Shown here piece after piece: positions 33,783-44,347 of a DNA stretch of 55,151 nucleotides. Position numbers and translations under genes: made by a program. This DNA comes from Herpomyces periplanetae. Its lineage: Eukaryota > Ascomycota > Laboulbeniomycetes > Herpomycetales > Herpomycetaceae. Each line of letters begins with the position of its first letter. The stretch's first letter is position 1. The DNA is taken from assembly GCA_009733715.1 (NCBI GenBank), contig WMKJ01000089.1:1-55151 (forward strand). Direction: 5' to 3'. A model generated the notes under the pieces. It did no database searches. It worked only from the letters and a program-made list of their open reading frames with translations, and was not told the origin of the DNA.

Positions 33783-36700
33783 CTAAAATTCACCCTCTTC
33801 GTCATCTTCCTCATCCTCCTCATCCGGCAGCAAAGCCGGATACATGCGAGAACGTAAGTGATTTTCCATAGAATTATCAAATGACGCATCGAGGTACCCA
33901 TTTCCACCAAAAGTGCTCAAGAGCAACGGCAACACTACCAATGCATGTATGCTCGCCACGAAAATCAATGCTAGCCACATCCTGAAATAATAAACAACAA
34001 AAACTTTGCTACGCGCAAAGGCCAGAACACTCAATCCAACTAACTTGGTTGCTGTAATTCCCCTCAAAACGCTACCGCCTAACCACGCTAATGCCACATT
34101 AGCTCGTGAATTTCGGCTTGTCAAGTCCGTTATCCCTTCGTTTTCCGCTATACCATTAGACAGTACGTTAACTTGCGTGGCATTCGTTCCTATATTACCA
34201 CTAGCACGATACGCTGTGAATCTCAAATGATCCTGTCCATTTTCCCGTCTATTTGGTGGGAATGAAAACGCTCGAGCAACATGAGCACAAAATTCTACCC
34301 CCAATCCCAGACATATAACCAAGTTCACTAACGAAACTCCATTCAGATCAATCCCAATAACCGGCATTATCGCCAGCATGTTCACCATAATCATAATTAG
34401 CACTATCGTCACTATTAACCCAGTGCGCATCGACCCTAACAATACCCTGCTCATTATAAGTATTCCCATTAGCCCGAGTGTCAGAATCTTAAAGCCCGTT
34501 GACACAATTGAAGTGTACTGATCGAAAAATACATAAAATGGCGAATAGGCAAATACATCCCCCCCATCGAGTCCCTGTTCAATCTTTTGTGATACTGCTT
34601 TACTAGCTGCATACGCATCGATAAAATCACTCTGACTTCGTAATGGTCTATGACTCGTTCGAAAATGCGACGCTTCAATTGTTAACTCTTTCTCATTTAT
34701 CACCACCGCACTGGAATACCCCGCTTTCCCAGCTAATGGACAGTCAATAGTAGTGGGCGAATTAAGCCATAATTTAGCATAATGAATAAATTCTTTCCCT
34801 TCCGGCATACCCCAAAGTGTTCGATTATAAGGTGGAATTCGGTGTGCAAAGCACGTATCTCCGTTTTCCCTGCAACAAAATTCATATGATGGATTAAGCC
34901 AAAGCAAAAAATCATCAATCCAAGACGCTGTGACTCCCGAAATGTAAGAGGTGTCTGAGTTTTTGCGCTCCTTCTCTAACACATTGGTTAGCGAATTACT
35001 ATTGCACGTAAGAAATTTTCCACATAACTCCTGTTGGTGCAGCCGTTCAGTTACATTTGTGCCCTTTACGACAAAGTAAACCGGAGGTCCCGTATCAAGA
35101 TAGTCGTAGACATCATTAAAATATGGTATCAAATACGAATCTTGAGGAATCGCAATTCTCTGATCCAAGCCAAGTTGAATTTGCGGCAGTAGAGTAATTT
35201 CAAGAGAAAATAGGCCCAAAAAGATAACCAATATAGCTGCTTTAACCTTTTTCCCTAATAATAAAGGAGTAAATTTATTTCGAATGAATCTTGAAATCAT
35301 ATCATCAGTTCTTTTACGCAATACTCCATCACTTGACACTTCATAGTCATAATCATAATCGTAATCCGACAGTGTATCTACGACACTACCCGGCATACGT
35401 GAATACAACGCACTCTTATGATGATCAATCATACGTTGATTAACAGTCAATACTGATACGAATAAAGTCACTTGTAAAGCTGCATTTATCAAAACCGCAA
35501 CGGCTGCATAAGAAGCAAAGTTGCGTACAGCTGGCATTTCAACTAATGCACCCAATGCAAATATTGTTGTCTCAATTGTTCCCGATAACAATATGCTCGG
35601 ACCGACTCGACCCATGGTCTGGGCAATTCTAACCGGTAATGAAGAAAACCTTGCATATGCAAAGTTGACTCGATCGAATTCATGAACAATCAAGAATATA
35701 TTATCAACTCCTACTGCGAGTATCAAAAATGGTAAGACCTCTCCGATTATTAGAGTAACTCGAAGTCCCATCAAGGAAAATAATCCGACAGTCGTTGATA
35801 TGGATAACATAACGATTAAAATTCCACTAAGCCCCAGTAAAAAGTTCGAGCCCAACAAGGTTCGCATGGGTGCTTTGAAAAATAATTTCCATGAAAACAC
35901 TGATGAACCAAGAGCGAATGATGCGTAAATTAACATGGCTAAGTAGCTTAGAATGATAATTTTAATGTCGGTGTTTGTAGATTTATTCAACTCTTGCTCT
36001 AGACTGATATCAGTTGAGAAGGATAGCCTAAGGCCACGATCTTGAGCTTCCTGTTGAATTGACTGGAAAAAAACTCGTACTTCATTTTCCCACTTTTTCA
36101 CCTCACTAAGCTGGTGTGATTCTTCATTGAAATTTTTAATTATCCAAGTAGATATTAAAGTGCGTGAAGAGAGCGGACTATCCGCTGTCATACCGCCTAG
36201 TATCATTGATGGTTCGATGGGTTGTTGAAAGTCCGGAAGACAGTTTATTGGAAGTTCGGTGCAATACTCAATTTGAGATTTCCAGTTATCCGCATCCAAA
36301 TTATCTATTGAACTATGAAAATATCCAGTAATAGATTGCACAACGCATACATTATTAATTGGGTTAAAGCAAACGTCTGACAGTTTAATTGTTTCTAAAG
36401 AGTCTTCCTTTGGGACCGCAATTTGGCTTAACCTCTTTTCTACGCCAAACCACCATTTTAAATTGTCGTAGCTTAATACCGTACCCGAGTCTAGGGATTG
36501 GGTATCATTCACTAAAAATGCTTGCTCGATTCGGTAAAAAGGACCAAAATGAGTATCAAAGTATTCCTTTTGAAGAGCGGCAGGAGAGTTGGGCGAGACC
36601 CAAAGTTTAATAGGATCACGTTCAATTGCGAAACGAAGGCAACCTAAACTGAGAAAAAAGCATAAAGCCAGGCAAAGGATTATATTTGTCACGTAATATT

Positions 36701-37889
36701 TGGCACAGAAGAGTCCTAACTGACTAAAGATTCTAAAGCAAATGCTGTTAATCCCATAGCTAGACAACTGTGGTTCTGAACCATCCCCGAAATGATTAGG
36801 TCCGATTTCACCGTCCTCAGTTTCATTATCTGTGTTTAAGTTAACTTCAGATTCAGATTGGAAGTCGTAATAGAATGAAACGACCTGAGGAGGGGTTGTC
36901 CTCTGTATAAAAGGTTTTCTGTATTTTTGGTAGTAAACATGACCGAGAACGGCGAGGGTAAGTAAGAATAAAAATGTGCTGTAGAATAAAACAGCGGCAA
37001 ATGATAAACAAGGCAGGGCGCCTACATGGCATGATTTGGAGAGGAAGGCTAGGGACTGAGCGGGGCACGAAGCGGGGCAGTCAATGCAAGAACAACGATA
37101 ATTATCATCTAGATCATCACAAGCATAAGGAGTATCATTCATGGGTTTCATGACACTTGGTAATGAATCACTGGAGGTATGGAAGTTAATTTGAAAAGGA
37201 CTACCGCCAATTCTGCGGGATCCGAGATATTTGAGTAATTCGGAGGGGGATTTAGCATCAGCACCGATAAATTTGATAGCACGTAATCCGGGGCCAAATT
37301 TGACATCTTTACAGCTATTGTAGAATATATCGGCAAACTTTTCCGATAAAAAATAATCAAGTTGGGTGACACGAGATTGGGGGGAAAAGGAGGGTATTGA
37401 TGACGAGTCCTTTACGGGAGTGAATTGAGTAACGTTAAGAAAGAGAGATTGATGGGGAGAGCAGGTTAAAGAACAGAATAAATTAAAAAAATTGGTCTTG
37501 CAAGCAGGACAGGAGCCGATAATTTGTTCAGCACGTCTTAAATTTCTCACAAGATCATTAATTTGTTCGGGAGAACAACATAATGTATCGAAGTTTTTCC
37601 AGGAGCTACCACAAAGGGAAGATAGTCTGTGAAGATCTGCAGAAGACTGTATAGGTGAAGCGGGGCCATTATAAACGCAAGGTGAAGAATCATCAAAAAA
37701 TCCGGCCTTTCCACAATGACCGCGCATTGCGCAATATCCCGGTTGATGAATCGATGTATTAGAAGTAGTTAAACTTAAGACATGATTATCAAATAATGGG
37801 GAAGAACCGAGAAGCATAGCCGTACAGAGATTCGTATAGAGTAAAGCGGTCAATGACAGGGCGACGATATTAAATCGTGAAAAACGCAT
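33783..37889 (-). CDS. NCR1: NPC1/NCR1 intracellular sterol transporter
   Basis: Lysosome/vacuole membrane protein that takes sterol from NPC2 and passes it into the membrane. A single frame of 1368 residues with ATG at 37887-37889 (human 1278, yeast Ncr1 1170). Signal peptide at about 1-24. The Cys-rich N-terminal sterol-binding domain shows GYCAMRGHCGK, LCCSPEQI and CPACKTNFFNLFCSLTCSP. A transmembrane segment follows near residue 300, then luminal domains. The sterol-sensing domain (about 645-800) contains EVLPFLILAVGVDNIFLIVH. The second RND-type membrane block has LGLGVEFCAHVARAF. The C-terminus is a run of acidic residues (LLPDEEDEEDDEEGEF) rather than the LLNF lysosomal signal of mammals. 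No introns are seen, although neighbouring genes have them. Confidence 0.95.
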   Translation of the reverse strand: MRFSRFNIVALSLTALLYTNLCTAMLLGSSPLFDNHVLSLTTSNTSIHQPGYCAMRGHCGKAGFFDDSSPCVYNGPASPIQSSADLHRLSSLCGSSWKNFDTLCCSPEQINDLVRNLRRAEQIIGSCPACKTNFFNLFCSLTCSPHQSLFLNVTQFTPVKDSSSIPSFSPQSRVTQLDYFLSEKFADIFYNSCKDVKFGPGLRAIKFIGADAKSPSELLKYLGSRRIGGSPFQINFHTSSDSLPSVMKPMNDTPYACDDLDDNYRCSCIDCPASCPAQSLAFLSKSCHVGALPCLSFAAVLFYSTFLFLLTLAVLGHVYYQKYRKPFIQRTTPPQVVSFYYDFQSESEVNLNTDNETEDGEIGPNHFGDGSEPQLSSYGINSICFRIFSQLGLFCAKYYVTNIILCLALCFFLSLGCLRFAIERDPIKLWVSPNSPAALQKEYFDTHFGPFYRIEQAFLVNDTQSLDSGTVLSYDNLKWWFGVEKRLSQIAVPKEDSLETIKLSDVCFNPINNVCVVQSITGYFHSSIDNLDADNWKSQIEYCTELPINCLPDFQQPIEPSMILGGMTADSPLSSRTLISTWIIKNFNEESHQLSEVKKWENEVRVFFQSIQQEAQDRGLRLSFSTDISLEQELNKSTNTDIKIIILSYLAMLIYASFALGSSVFSWKLFFKAPMRTLLGSNFLLGLSGILIVMLSISTTVGLFSLMGLRVTLIIGEVLPFLILAVGVDNIFLIVHEFDRVNFAYARFSSLPVRIAQTMGRVGPSILLSGTIETTIFALGALVEMPAVRNFASYAAVAVLINAALQVTLFVSVLTVNQRMIDHHKSALYSRMPGSVVDTLSDYDYDYDYEVSSDGVLRKRTDDMISRFIRNKFTPLLLGKKVKAAILVIFLGLFSLEITLLPQIQLGLDQRIAIPQDSYLIPYFNDVYDYLDTGPPVYFVVKGTNVTERLHQQELCGKFLTCNSNSLTNVLEKERKNSDTSYISGVTASWIDDFLLWLNPSYEFCCRENGDTCFAHRIPPYNRTLWGMPEGKEFIHYAKLWLNSPTTIDCPLAGKAGYSSAVVINEKELTIEASHFRTSHRPLRSQSDFIDAYAASKAVSQKIEQGLDGGDVFAYSPFYVFFDQYTSIVSTGFKILTLGLMGILIMSRVLLGSMRTGLIVTIVLIMIMVNMLAIMPVIGIDLNGVSLVNLVICLGLGVEFCAHVARAFSFPPNRRENGQDHLRFTAYRASGNIGTNATQVNVLSNGIAENEGITDLTSRNSRANVALAWLGGSVLRGITATKLVGLSVLAFARSKVFVVYYFRMWLALIFVASIHALVVLPLLLSTFGGNGYLDASFDNSMENHLRSRMYPALLPDEEDEEDDEEGEF

Positions 37890-39880
37890 AATGAGGGTTA
37901 GTTAAACGGGAAGAATTAGCATTAGCAGATGAAGTAGATGTAGTTGTGATGGATATAAACAAAAGGTTTGTGAATGTAGGATACGGCAACCCGAGGGGGG
38001 CGAGATCTTAGGATGATATGAGAGATTGAAAGTTGAGTTTTTCCTTTAGACTAATAAATAGAGATAGCCTGAGGAATTTTGTGATATAGCCAGAAAAGGC
38101 ACGACCAATGAATAGAGGATCAACAATATCATGTAGAAGAGGGAATAAATAAGCGGTAAAATTATCACGAGTCAACACAATCCAATATGGACAAAAATAA
38201 AGAAATATATTTTAATAAGCTGAATGATTTGAGAGGATAGTAAGAATTCAAGAACAAATAACTAGGAAACGCATAACTAGATCGAAGCCGTATGAAAGTA
38301 GCTGAAATCGCCATTCGTGGGGCATAAAATTTAAGAGTGGAAGAATCACGAACAAATTTTGGTAGCAGATGAATCGAGTCTCATTTCCGAGTGCTGGAAG
38401 ATTCCGGGGTTTATTTTCAAAATAATTTTAGGCAAGGCCAAAATAAAATATTGCGAGATAGTTGAACCAACCGGCGACAATATTTTATGAATTAGCAAGA
38501 AAACTTGATTCCAAGACTCGTTTAACTCCCTGAAGATATTTTTTTCCCTTTTCCTATCGAAGCTTCGCCTGCCCGCTTATGTAACGGGGCTTTATGAGGC
38601 GCAGCGGGACGAGGATTTGCGCGGGCTCGGTGCCGGTGCGCAGCGGGTGCCAGGGCCTGCGCTATCACCACCTCCTTCTCCTTCTCCTTGTCTCATACCA
38701 AGGGGCTCCAACTCTTGCATCCAAATCTTTCGCATATTTCTCTCATTACCCCAGTTTCATGAATTAGTGACCCTCCTTTTCTCACTCTATGACTTCGTCA
38801 TATCTTCCTCTCCCATCTCTTGCATAAACTCTTCTCTTTACTCAATCGTTTTACTCTCCCCTTCTTGCTATTACGCAGAACCGCTCAACTCCACCATGTC
38901 TTTTTCTTTACTATCCCCCATACAACTCATGATGTCTATTGCAGATCTACAAGAAATAAATTTTACGCTCTTATTCCTTGTACCTTGCTTACTTTCACAC
39001 TTTCACTACCTTTATTAACCGTGCCGATCCATCGTCGGACTCTTAATCCAATCAGCATCTCCAACTATCAAATCCCATACAAATTCTCCAATATTCATTT
39101 CCTCGACTTTACTTCTACCTTGACGGACTCCATTCCCATCCTAAACACCCAATCCTAAAAATTAATATATTAGATTAACATTATCCTAACATATGCTACT
39201 TTAACTCAACCAAACTACCATGATCCACTTCACCTCCCCCCCCTTCATTGGACATCTGTATTCCATTCAGTCCAGTATAATAAACTGTTTTTGCAGTATC
39301 TACGTAGCTGGCTCACAATTCCAAATTGCTATTCTAGTACCAACAAATCCATACCCGGAATTTCCCTCAAAATGTATTACTGTTGGGCTACCTCTTCGTT
39401 TATATACTTCGTCTCTTAATACTTTATGCCTAGGTAATGTCCCAGTTAACTCCTTCATTGTACAAAAGTATCCTAATCACTAAATAAATTGCTTTGTACT
39501 TTAAATTTCTCACTTTAAGTAGGATGTTTACACATTAGTGGCACCAAATAATATTTCAACAAACGTGAAAATACATTTCATGTTTACACTCTAAAGGTTA
39601 ACAGCAGAACTTACTCCATACTCATCCATCACCATTTTTGACATTTCACCAACCTTATCAATTACCTATAATTCTCCAGAAATGGCATACTCATACACCA
39701 TTTCATTCATGTCCGTCAGTTTACTCAACCCTAATTTCCAGAGTCGCTTCCTGCAACATCTCCCAGAGCATCAGCTCTTCGTGGTATTCGTGTATTATCC
39801 ATTTCAATCTGTAACATCAAATGCTAACCGTTAAACCATCATTCAATTTATAACTTCCCTGTATCCCTTAAACGTTGAAA
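37890..39880. other. 2-kb intergenic region upstream of NPC1
   Basis: Between the NPC1 start and the stop of the Det1-like gene, both minus strand. A GC-rich patch at about 38566-38680 ends with ATCACCACC, loosely like a sterol-response half site. From about 38680 to 39200 the plus strand is pyrimidine-rich. Open frames on the plus strand are of poor composition and I do not call a gene. Confidence 0.5.
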
Positions 39881-41567
39881 TTAAGAACTAACACTTTTAG
39901 TAACCGGACTTTTTAGTGTAAATGAAAATGGCGAGTGAGGCGATAAGGATCTCCTTCTCGTATTCGTTTCACTCTGCCCAGAATGCGCTGACCCTCCACA
40001 TCCTACCGATAAATGTCCTTGTAATGCAGTCAATTCAGCTATCGATGCCGTAGCCGCACTCGCCGCCGTTGCTGCCTCTGCCGCCGCTTTCGCGGCATTA
40101 GAAGCTGCTGTTGCTGCTGCTACAGCTGCTGAATGTGCTGAAAGCATTAACGCTGACTTGGAACTTTTTAACGAACAAGGAAGAAATACTTGGGTTTCGT
40201 TTCTTTCATTTTCATCAATAGTCGACAATACATCATAAGGTGTATTAAGTCCACTTTGCGATCCTCCAAAATCTCTACCTAGTTGTCTAACGAATGAAAG
40301 TTCTGTGTATTAAGCATTAGCTGGCATTTAAATGAGAAATATATCATCAACGGTATCTTGTAGATACCCTTTTAATACCATTATCTCTTTAAGTCTTCAT
40401 TATAATTTCATAATTCAACATACCGTCGGTTGCTACTTTAGATGAATCTTCATGAGATATCAGAACGTTGCCCTGCAAGTGACCGGTTGATTGTGCATTG
40501 GAGTTATATGGTAAATATGTCAATGCATGATTACAACCATTAATACAGCCTCCCCAACGTCGAACAACGTTTGACTGATGAAAATCATCCGTCTTGTGTC
40601 CTTTTGCTGCATCCTGTTCACGCTTAAGTTGTGACCATGTTCGCATTTCATTTTCCAGTACATACTTCCCCGTAACTTCACTCAGTCTCATAACAATAAA
40701 TTCACAATGATCAATATTTCGTAAATCTTCAAAGTACTCAACAGACCAATGGTACCTGTAAAGTTATTAGTTATCACTTATACAAGCTGTATTTTAGCCA
40801 TCGTCGACATTTGCAAGTAGACACACGGTCACGGATGAATTTAACCTAGAGTGTGTTACAACACCGCACCGTCAGTGCATGGTAAACTTACCATTTCATA
40901 AGAAATATACGAGTCATCAGGCCATGAGTAACAATTATGCAAACACTCGGAAAATTTTCTTCACTAAATTGTCGCCAGAGACTCTCGTTGAATCCACAAA
41001 CTCGATCGTAAGCATCTGCTGCCGACTCTCCCAGAGGTATACGGTAAAAAAAGTGCCCATAATCTGCCCTCTCTTGCCACACACGTTCCATTTCGATGGC
41101 GCATGGTTGGAAATTTCCAAAATCTTGTTCACGTAGACGAGGTTCTTCATAAACTCGAATATCTTCTCGTCTAAATGATGATGGTCCAAGTGGATTATTT
41201 GGGCTAGTATCCGTTAGAGTACTGAGTATGCCTTGGGTAGTTTCACGTGTCCTCCTGTAGGGTGAAGTGAAGAATAGAAGGGAATCATCTGGTCTTAATA
41301 TAGATCGTAAACGTCGTCCGGCATCTTCAGCCTGATGATAATTAGATATTGCATTTGGAAGCTTGTGCATAAACGATTGTAAATTTTAAGACAAAGCTTG
41401 ACAAGACGATAAAGTGGGAATACAAAAGAATAACACCGAGGTTAAATGTTAAAGCGTACCTCTTTCCGGCCTAATGGTGTAAGTTTGACACGATGGTCAG
41501 GAACTTCTTGATGTATTTTTAAATTCTTATTCCCTTCCGATTGAGCATGTCTAATTAATATAATCAT
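39881..41567 (-). CDS. Det1-like histidine phosphatase (phosphoglycerate mutase superfamily), four exons
   Basis: CDS is complement(join(39881..40278,40424..40755,40892..41331,41460..41567)), 425 residues. The first exon gives MIILIRHAQSEGN, with the catalytic His7 of the RHG motif. Exon 2 gives TSPYRRTRET, EEPRLREQDFGN and the second catalytic His in VTHGLMTR. The joins restore LGRKEAEDAGRR, FLMKWYHWSVEYFED and VATDGRDFGG. Donors are GTACGC, GTAAGT and GTATGT, and phases agree. The closest family I can name is the fungal Det1 (YDR051C) group, acid phosphatases linked in yeast to sterol movement from ER to plasma membrane; exact orthology is inferred. The last exon ends in an Ala-rich helix (about residues 330-375) followed by a Ser/Arg tail, beyond the catalytic domain. 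Confidence 0.88.
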
Positions 41568-41685
41568 CTTAAAAATTCATAGTGAGCATTGACTAGTGGA
41601 AGAATATTTGGAAAAAGTGAGGTTACGGGGCAACATACCCGTGGTTTACCCATTGGGATAAACTCAAGTTCAAAGTTGGATAGTT

Positions 41686-41999
41686 TTAAAATAGATCATT
41701 AATGCCACTCCTGTGTATATAAAAAGCATGCTCGCAGTTAGCGTTATTGTGGAAGACTAAATTACATAAAGCTAAATGACAATGTTGTGAAAAATGAATA
41801 AAATTCAATTGAATAAATTTGATGTGTATGTGTACAAAAATGTCATTGAGAAGTAGATAAAAAGCCAAGCCTGAAATTGATATAGGAAAAACCTCCGCTG
41901 GCAAATAAAACCCACTAACAAGAGAAGCTAACCTTTTCACTGGTGATAAGTTGGACACTGGCCTTCGGAAGAAAAGTTTGGAAGTTGAAAAGGATATCG
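41686..41999 (-). CDS. Possible small membrane protein (MLRQ/NDUFA4-like?), structure unresolved
   Basis: A minus-strand frame reads STSKLFFRRPVSNLSPVK, then FYLPAEVFPISISGLAFYLLL. A basic, Ser-rich leader followed by a [FY]xPxEVxP motif and one hydrophobic segment recalls the small MLRQ (NDUFA4-type) respiratory subunits of fungi. There is no ATG in this frame at the left of the leader, so either an upstream exon or another reading is needed. A good acceptor (GCTAAC branch then ACACAG, near 41722) could end an intron and shorten the hydrophilic tail. The frame may also be chance. Treat as a candidate only. Confidence 0.25.
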
Positions 42000-43052
42000 A
42001 TCATTGAAGGGAAACCATACAAAAAATTAATGTCAGAAAGTGTAAAGTGAAAAAAATAAACAGATCATTGCAAGTGATATTTTATAAAATTAAAAAGAAC
42101 ATAAGAAACCCTTTTAAAGGTCTGTCAAATAATGAAAATGTTTGGTGTTAAATTTAACCAGTCATGTAATTCATTGAATGCGAAAAACCGGTTCAAAATC
42201 GTCTATTTTCTACGCGTTTTCAAATCATCGTGATCATGTGATCGAATAAAAGTGGGAATGGAATACAGATTTCCCGCAGTTAGTCCGAGGACGATTGAGT
42301 GGGTAAGGGAGAGATTAGAAAGACGAGTGTATAGGTGAGTTGAGCAGACAGATTTTGGTAGGTAGGATATTAGAGATAGAAAGTATAAAGTTAATACTTA
42401 AAGAAGTGTACTCTTGGTATAGCAAGTGTTTTGGATAATAGGTTAAAAATTCCAAGTTGGTTAAATTGGGGCATGGGGGGTAAACATCTACGGAAATTCA
42501 TGTTTGACGGTATAGAGTTAACAAGATGTATTTAAACAAATAAACGTAATATTTGTGCTAATATCTTGATGTAAGCGGTAAAACTTTTAGGAAAATCTAC
42601 ATCTCAAAATAGGTTAAATCCTTGTTTAAAAAAATATTCGTATCCAAGAACTTGGCAAATAGCCCAACACAATTTCAACAATTAATTAGATATAACTGGT
42701 AGAAACTCCGCTTCAAAGACTAGCTACATTTGAACCGGCTGTAATAACGTAATTAATGAATCCATATATCATAGAGACCATCCTGATTTTGATACTGGTG
42801 CTTTGAATTTACCCAGTCTAGTATTTCGTTCCGAAATTCATTAAGACAGAGTATACTATGATTAGTCCATGAGATCCCTCTACTTTTGAAGGCAGAATTA
42901 TTCCGAAATTAATGACTTCGTTACCCACCAGCTATTCTATTCTATTGAACCTATCAATCCCCTACATCCCCTTACCTTCAACTTACATTTGATAACCCAA
43001 TTCCAGTTCAACTCATCTCCGAATCAACTTTCCTTCCCCAACAGATCTTCCA

Positions 43053-43074
43053 TCACGTGATCCGAATCACGTGA
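43053..43074. promoter_or_regulatory. Tandem TCACGTGA E-boxes upstream of PRKRIP1
   Basis: TCACGTGA at 43053-43060 and 43067-43074, 14 bp centre to centre, about 200 bp before the ATG. The same octamer occurs upstream of CCT3 (21774) and of the gene at 50351 (50104). It is the type of site bound by bHLH factors such as Cbf1. Confidence 0.55.
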
Positions 43075-43273
43075 ACGGGAATATAGACTGAGGGACAGTG
43101 TAGGAGGCGTTGATGTGGGAAGAAAATGTGAAGTTAAGAGGATTTTGGGTTGGTTAGGGAAAGGTGAAAGTATATTTGTGTGGAATAATTTATCGTTTAA
43201 TAAGATTAGGGTTTTATGAGTGAGTGATTGAGGAATATTTTGTAGTGAGGAATTGAGTAAAACGGATAAAAGT

Positions 43274-43852
43274 ATGTCGGAGCCTATTCCAGAATCGATT
43301 CCTACGTCGGCAGATCCTCGATCTCGTCGAGCTTATCAGATTCGTCAAAAACAAACAGTCAAGCTTAAGGGAAATATGGAATTATTAAATCAACAGTCGA
43401 AACGAATATCTTCGTTATTTTCCCACCCAGAACGTCACACTCAGATTCCTCAACCACCAAAAAAGCGACGTGCACCCTCTCCTCCTGAAATTGTTGCAAA
43501 CGTTCAAGGCTCGAGTGCGGGTGCAGGAAGTGGCGAATTCCACGTTTACAAAGCAAGTCGTCGTAGAGAGTACGAAAGGTTACGTATAATGGAGGAAGAA
43601 ATGCTACGTGAGAAAGCCGATGAAGCTTTCGCAGTAAAGCGCGCCGAACTTCAGCGAAAAGATGAATTACACACCGCACGAAATAAAGCTCGTCGTGAAA
43701 AAGCTCGAGCTCGCAAGGAAAAATTTGAAAAGGAAAAGGCCGCTAACGCTATCAAAGGTTCTGCATCCATCCAGACCGCACCTTCATCCGATGAAGCGCA
43801 TCAAAAAAATAACAGTACAATTATAGATCATTCTGAATTTGCAACACTTTAA
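43274..43852 (+). CDS. PRKRIP1: PRKRIP1-family (DUF1168) spliceosomal protein
   Basis: 192 residues from the ATG at 43274; the in-frame sequence before it has no ATG. The signature GSSAGAGSGEFHVYK followed by SRRREYERLR is diagnostic of PRKRIP1, a nuclear double-stranded-RNA-binding protein and component of the catalytic (C*/P) spliceosome. After it comes a long charged helix of about 75 residues rich in Lys, Arg and Glu (EEEMLREKADEAF to KEKFEKEKAA), as in the human protein (184 residues), where the helix spans spliceosome parts. The N-terminus has RSRRAYQIRQKQTVK. The gene has no intron. Budding yeast lacks this protein, which bears on placement of the organism. Confidence 0.9.
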   Translation: MSEPIPESIPTSADPRSRRAYQIRQKQTVKLKGNMELLNQQSKRISSLFSHPERHTQIPQPPKKRRAPSPPEIVANVQGSSAGAGSGEFHVYKASRRREYERLRIMEEEMLREKADEAFAVKRAELQRKDELHTARNKARREKARARKEKFEKEKAANAIKGSASIQTAPSSDEAHQKNNSTIIDHSEFATL

Positions 43853-44347
43853 GCTAGACTTCTCGTACTATTTACCCACTCTGTCTTTCATTCAGCATTC
43901 TCTCCCGAAGGAACAGTTTGGATGCCAGTAACGCGTATTTAATTTGAATGTGATTCAGCGATTCATCTGAGTGCCCACGATTATTTACGTCTAAACGTTT
44001 GTTTCAGGCGTTACAATTGTCAGGTTAGCGTACATTTGACACTCTAAATATCAAAATTACACTCTGGCAGCAGAGATTCTAGTATTAAACCAAATACCAA
44101 AAATCGCTAGCCTGCATTATGATAGGCACACACTGTAAAAATGTGTGTATAGCTACGACTTTTAACTGTTAATCTTGCGTAAGTTTACGACCTTGACGTT
44201 ATTAAACCGCTAACCTAACATTCAATACAGTATAGTATTATTATTTATTAAACCGTGGCGCGATTAAATTAGAGTTTGATACAGTTTAAATGTTTTAAAC
44301 CTCACAGGTTAAATTCATGAACTTTAACCAGTTTTTAGTAGGTAACA
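43853..44347. other. Intergenic between convergent genes, with two small inverted repeats
   Basis: 495 bp, AT-rich. GTTTAAA/TTTAAAC (44284-44300, 3-base loop) and GGTTAAA/TTTAACC (44307-44329, 9-base loop) sit side by side just past the PRPP synthetase stop and could form hairpins in either transcript. No gene is seen. Confidence 0.5.

Larger units (their letters stand above)
41568..43273. other. 1.7-kb intergenic region, Det1-like / PRKRIP1
   Basis: AT-rich divergent region. The left part may hold a small minus-strand gene (listed separately). Near the PRKRIP1 start two TCACGTGA sites stand 14 bp apart. The stretch 42100-43000 shows nothing I can support. Confidence 0.5.

Noticed and set aside
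38560-38665. tRNA-like GC-rich stretch
   Set aside because: No A and B boxes in proper spacing and no foldable cloverleaf that I can draw.
38617-39158. Plus-strand frames upstream of NPC1
   Set aside because: Pyrimidine-rich composition gives Ser/Leu/Phe/Pro-rich frames; no domain and no splice logic.
5710-42234. Shared 16-mer TTCAAATCATCGTGAT at 5710 and 42219
   Set aside because: About one chance match of this length is expected in a 55-kb AT-rich window, and the contexts differ.
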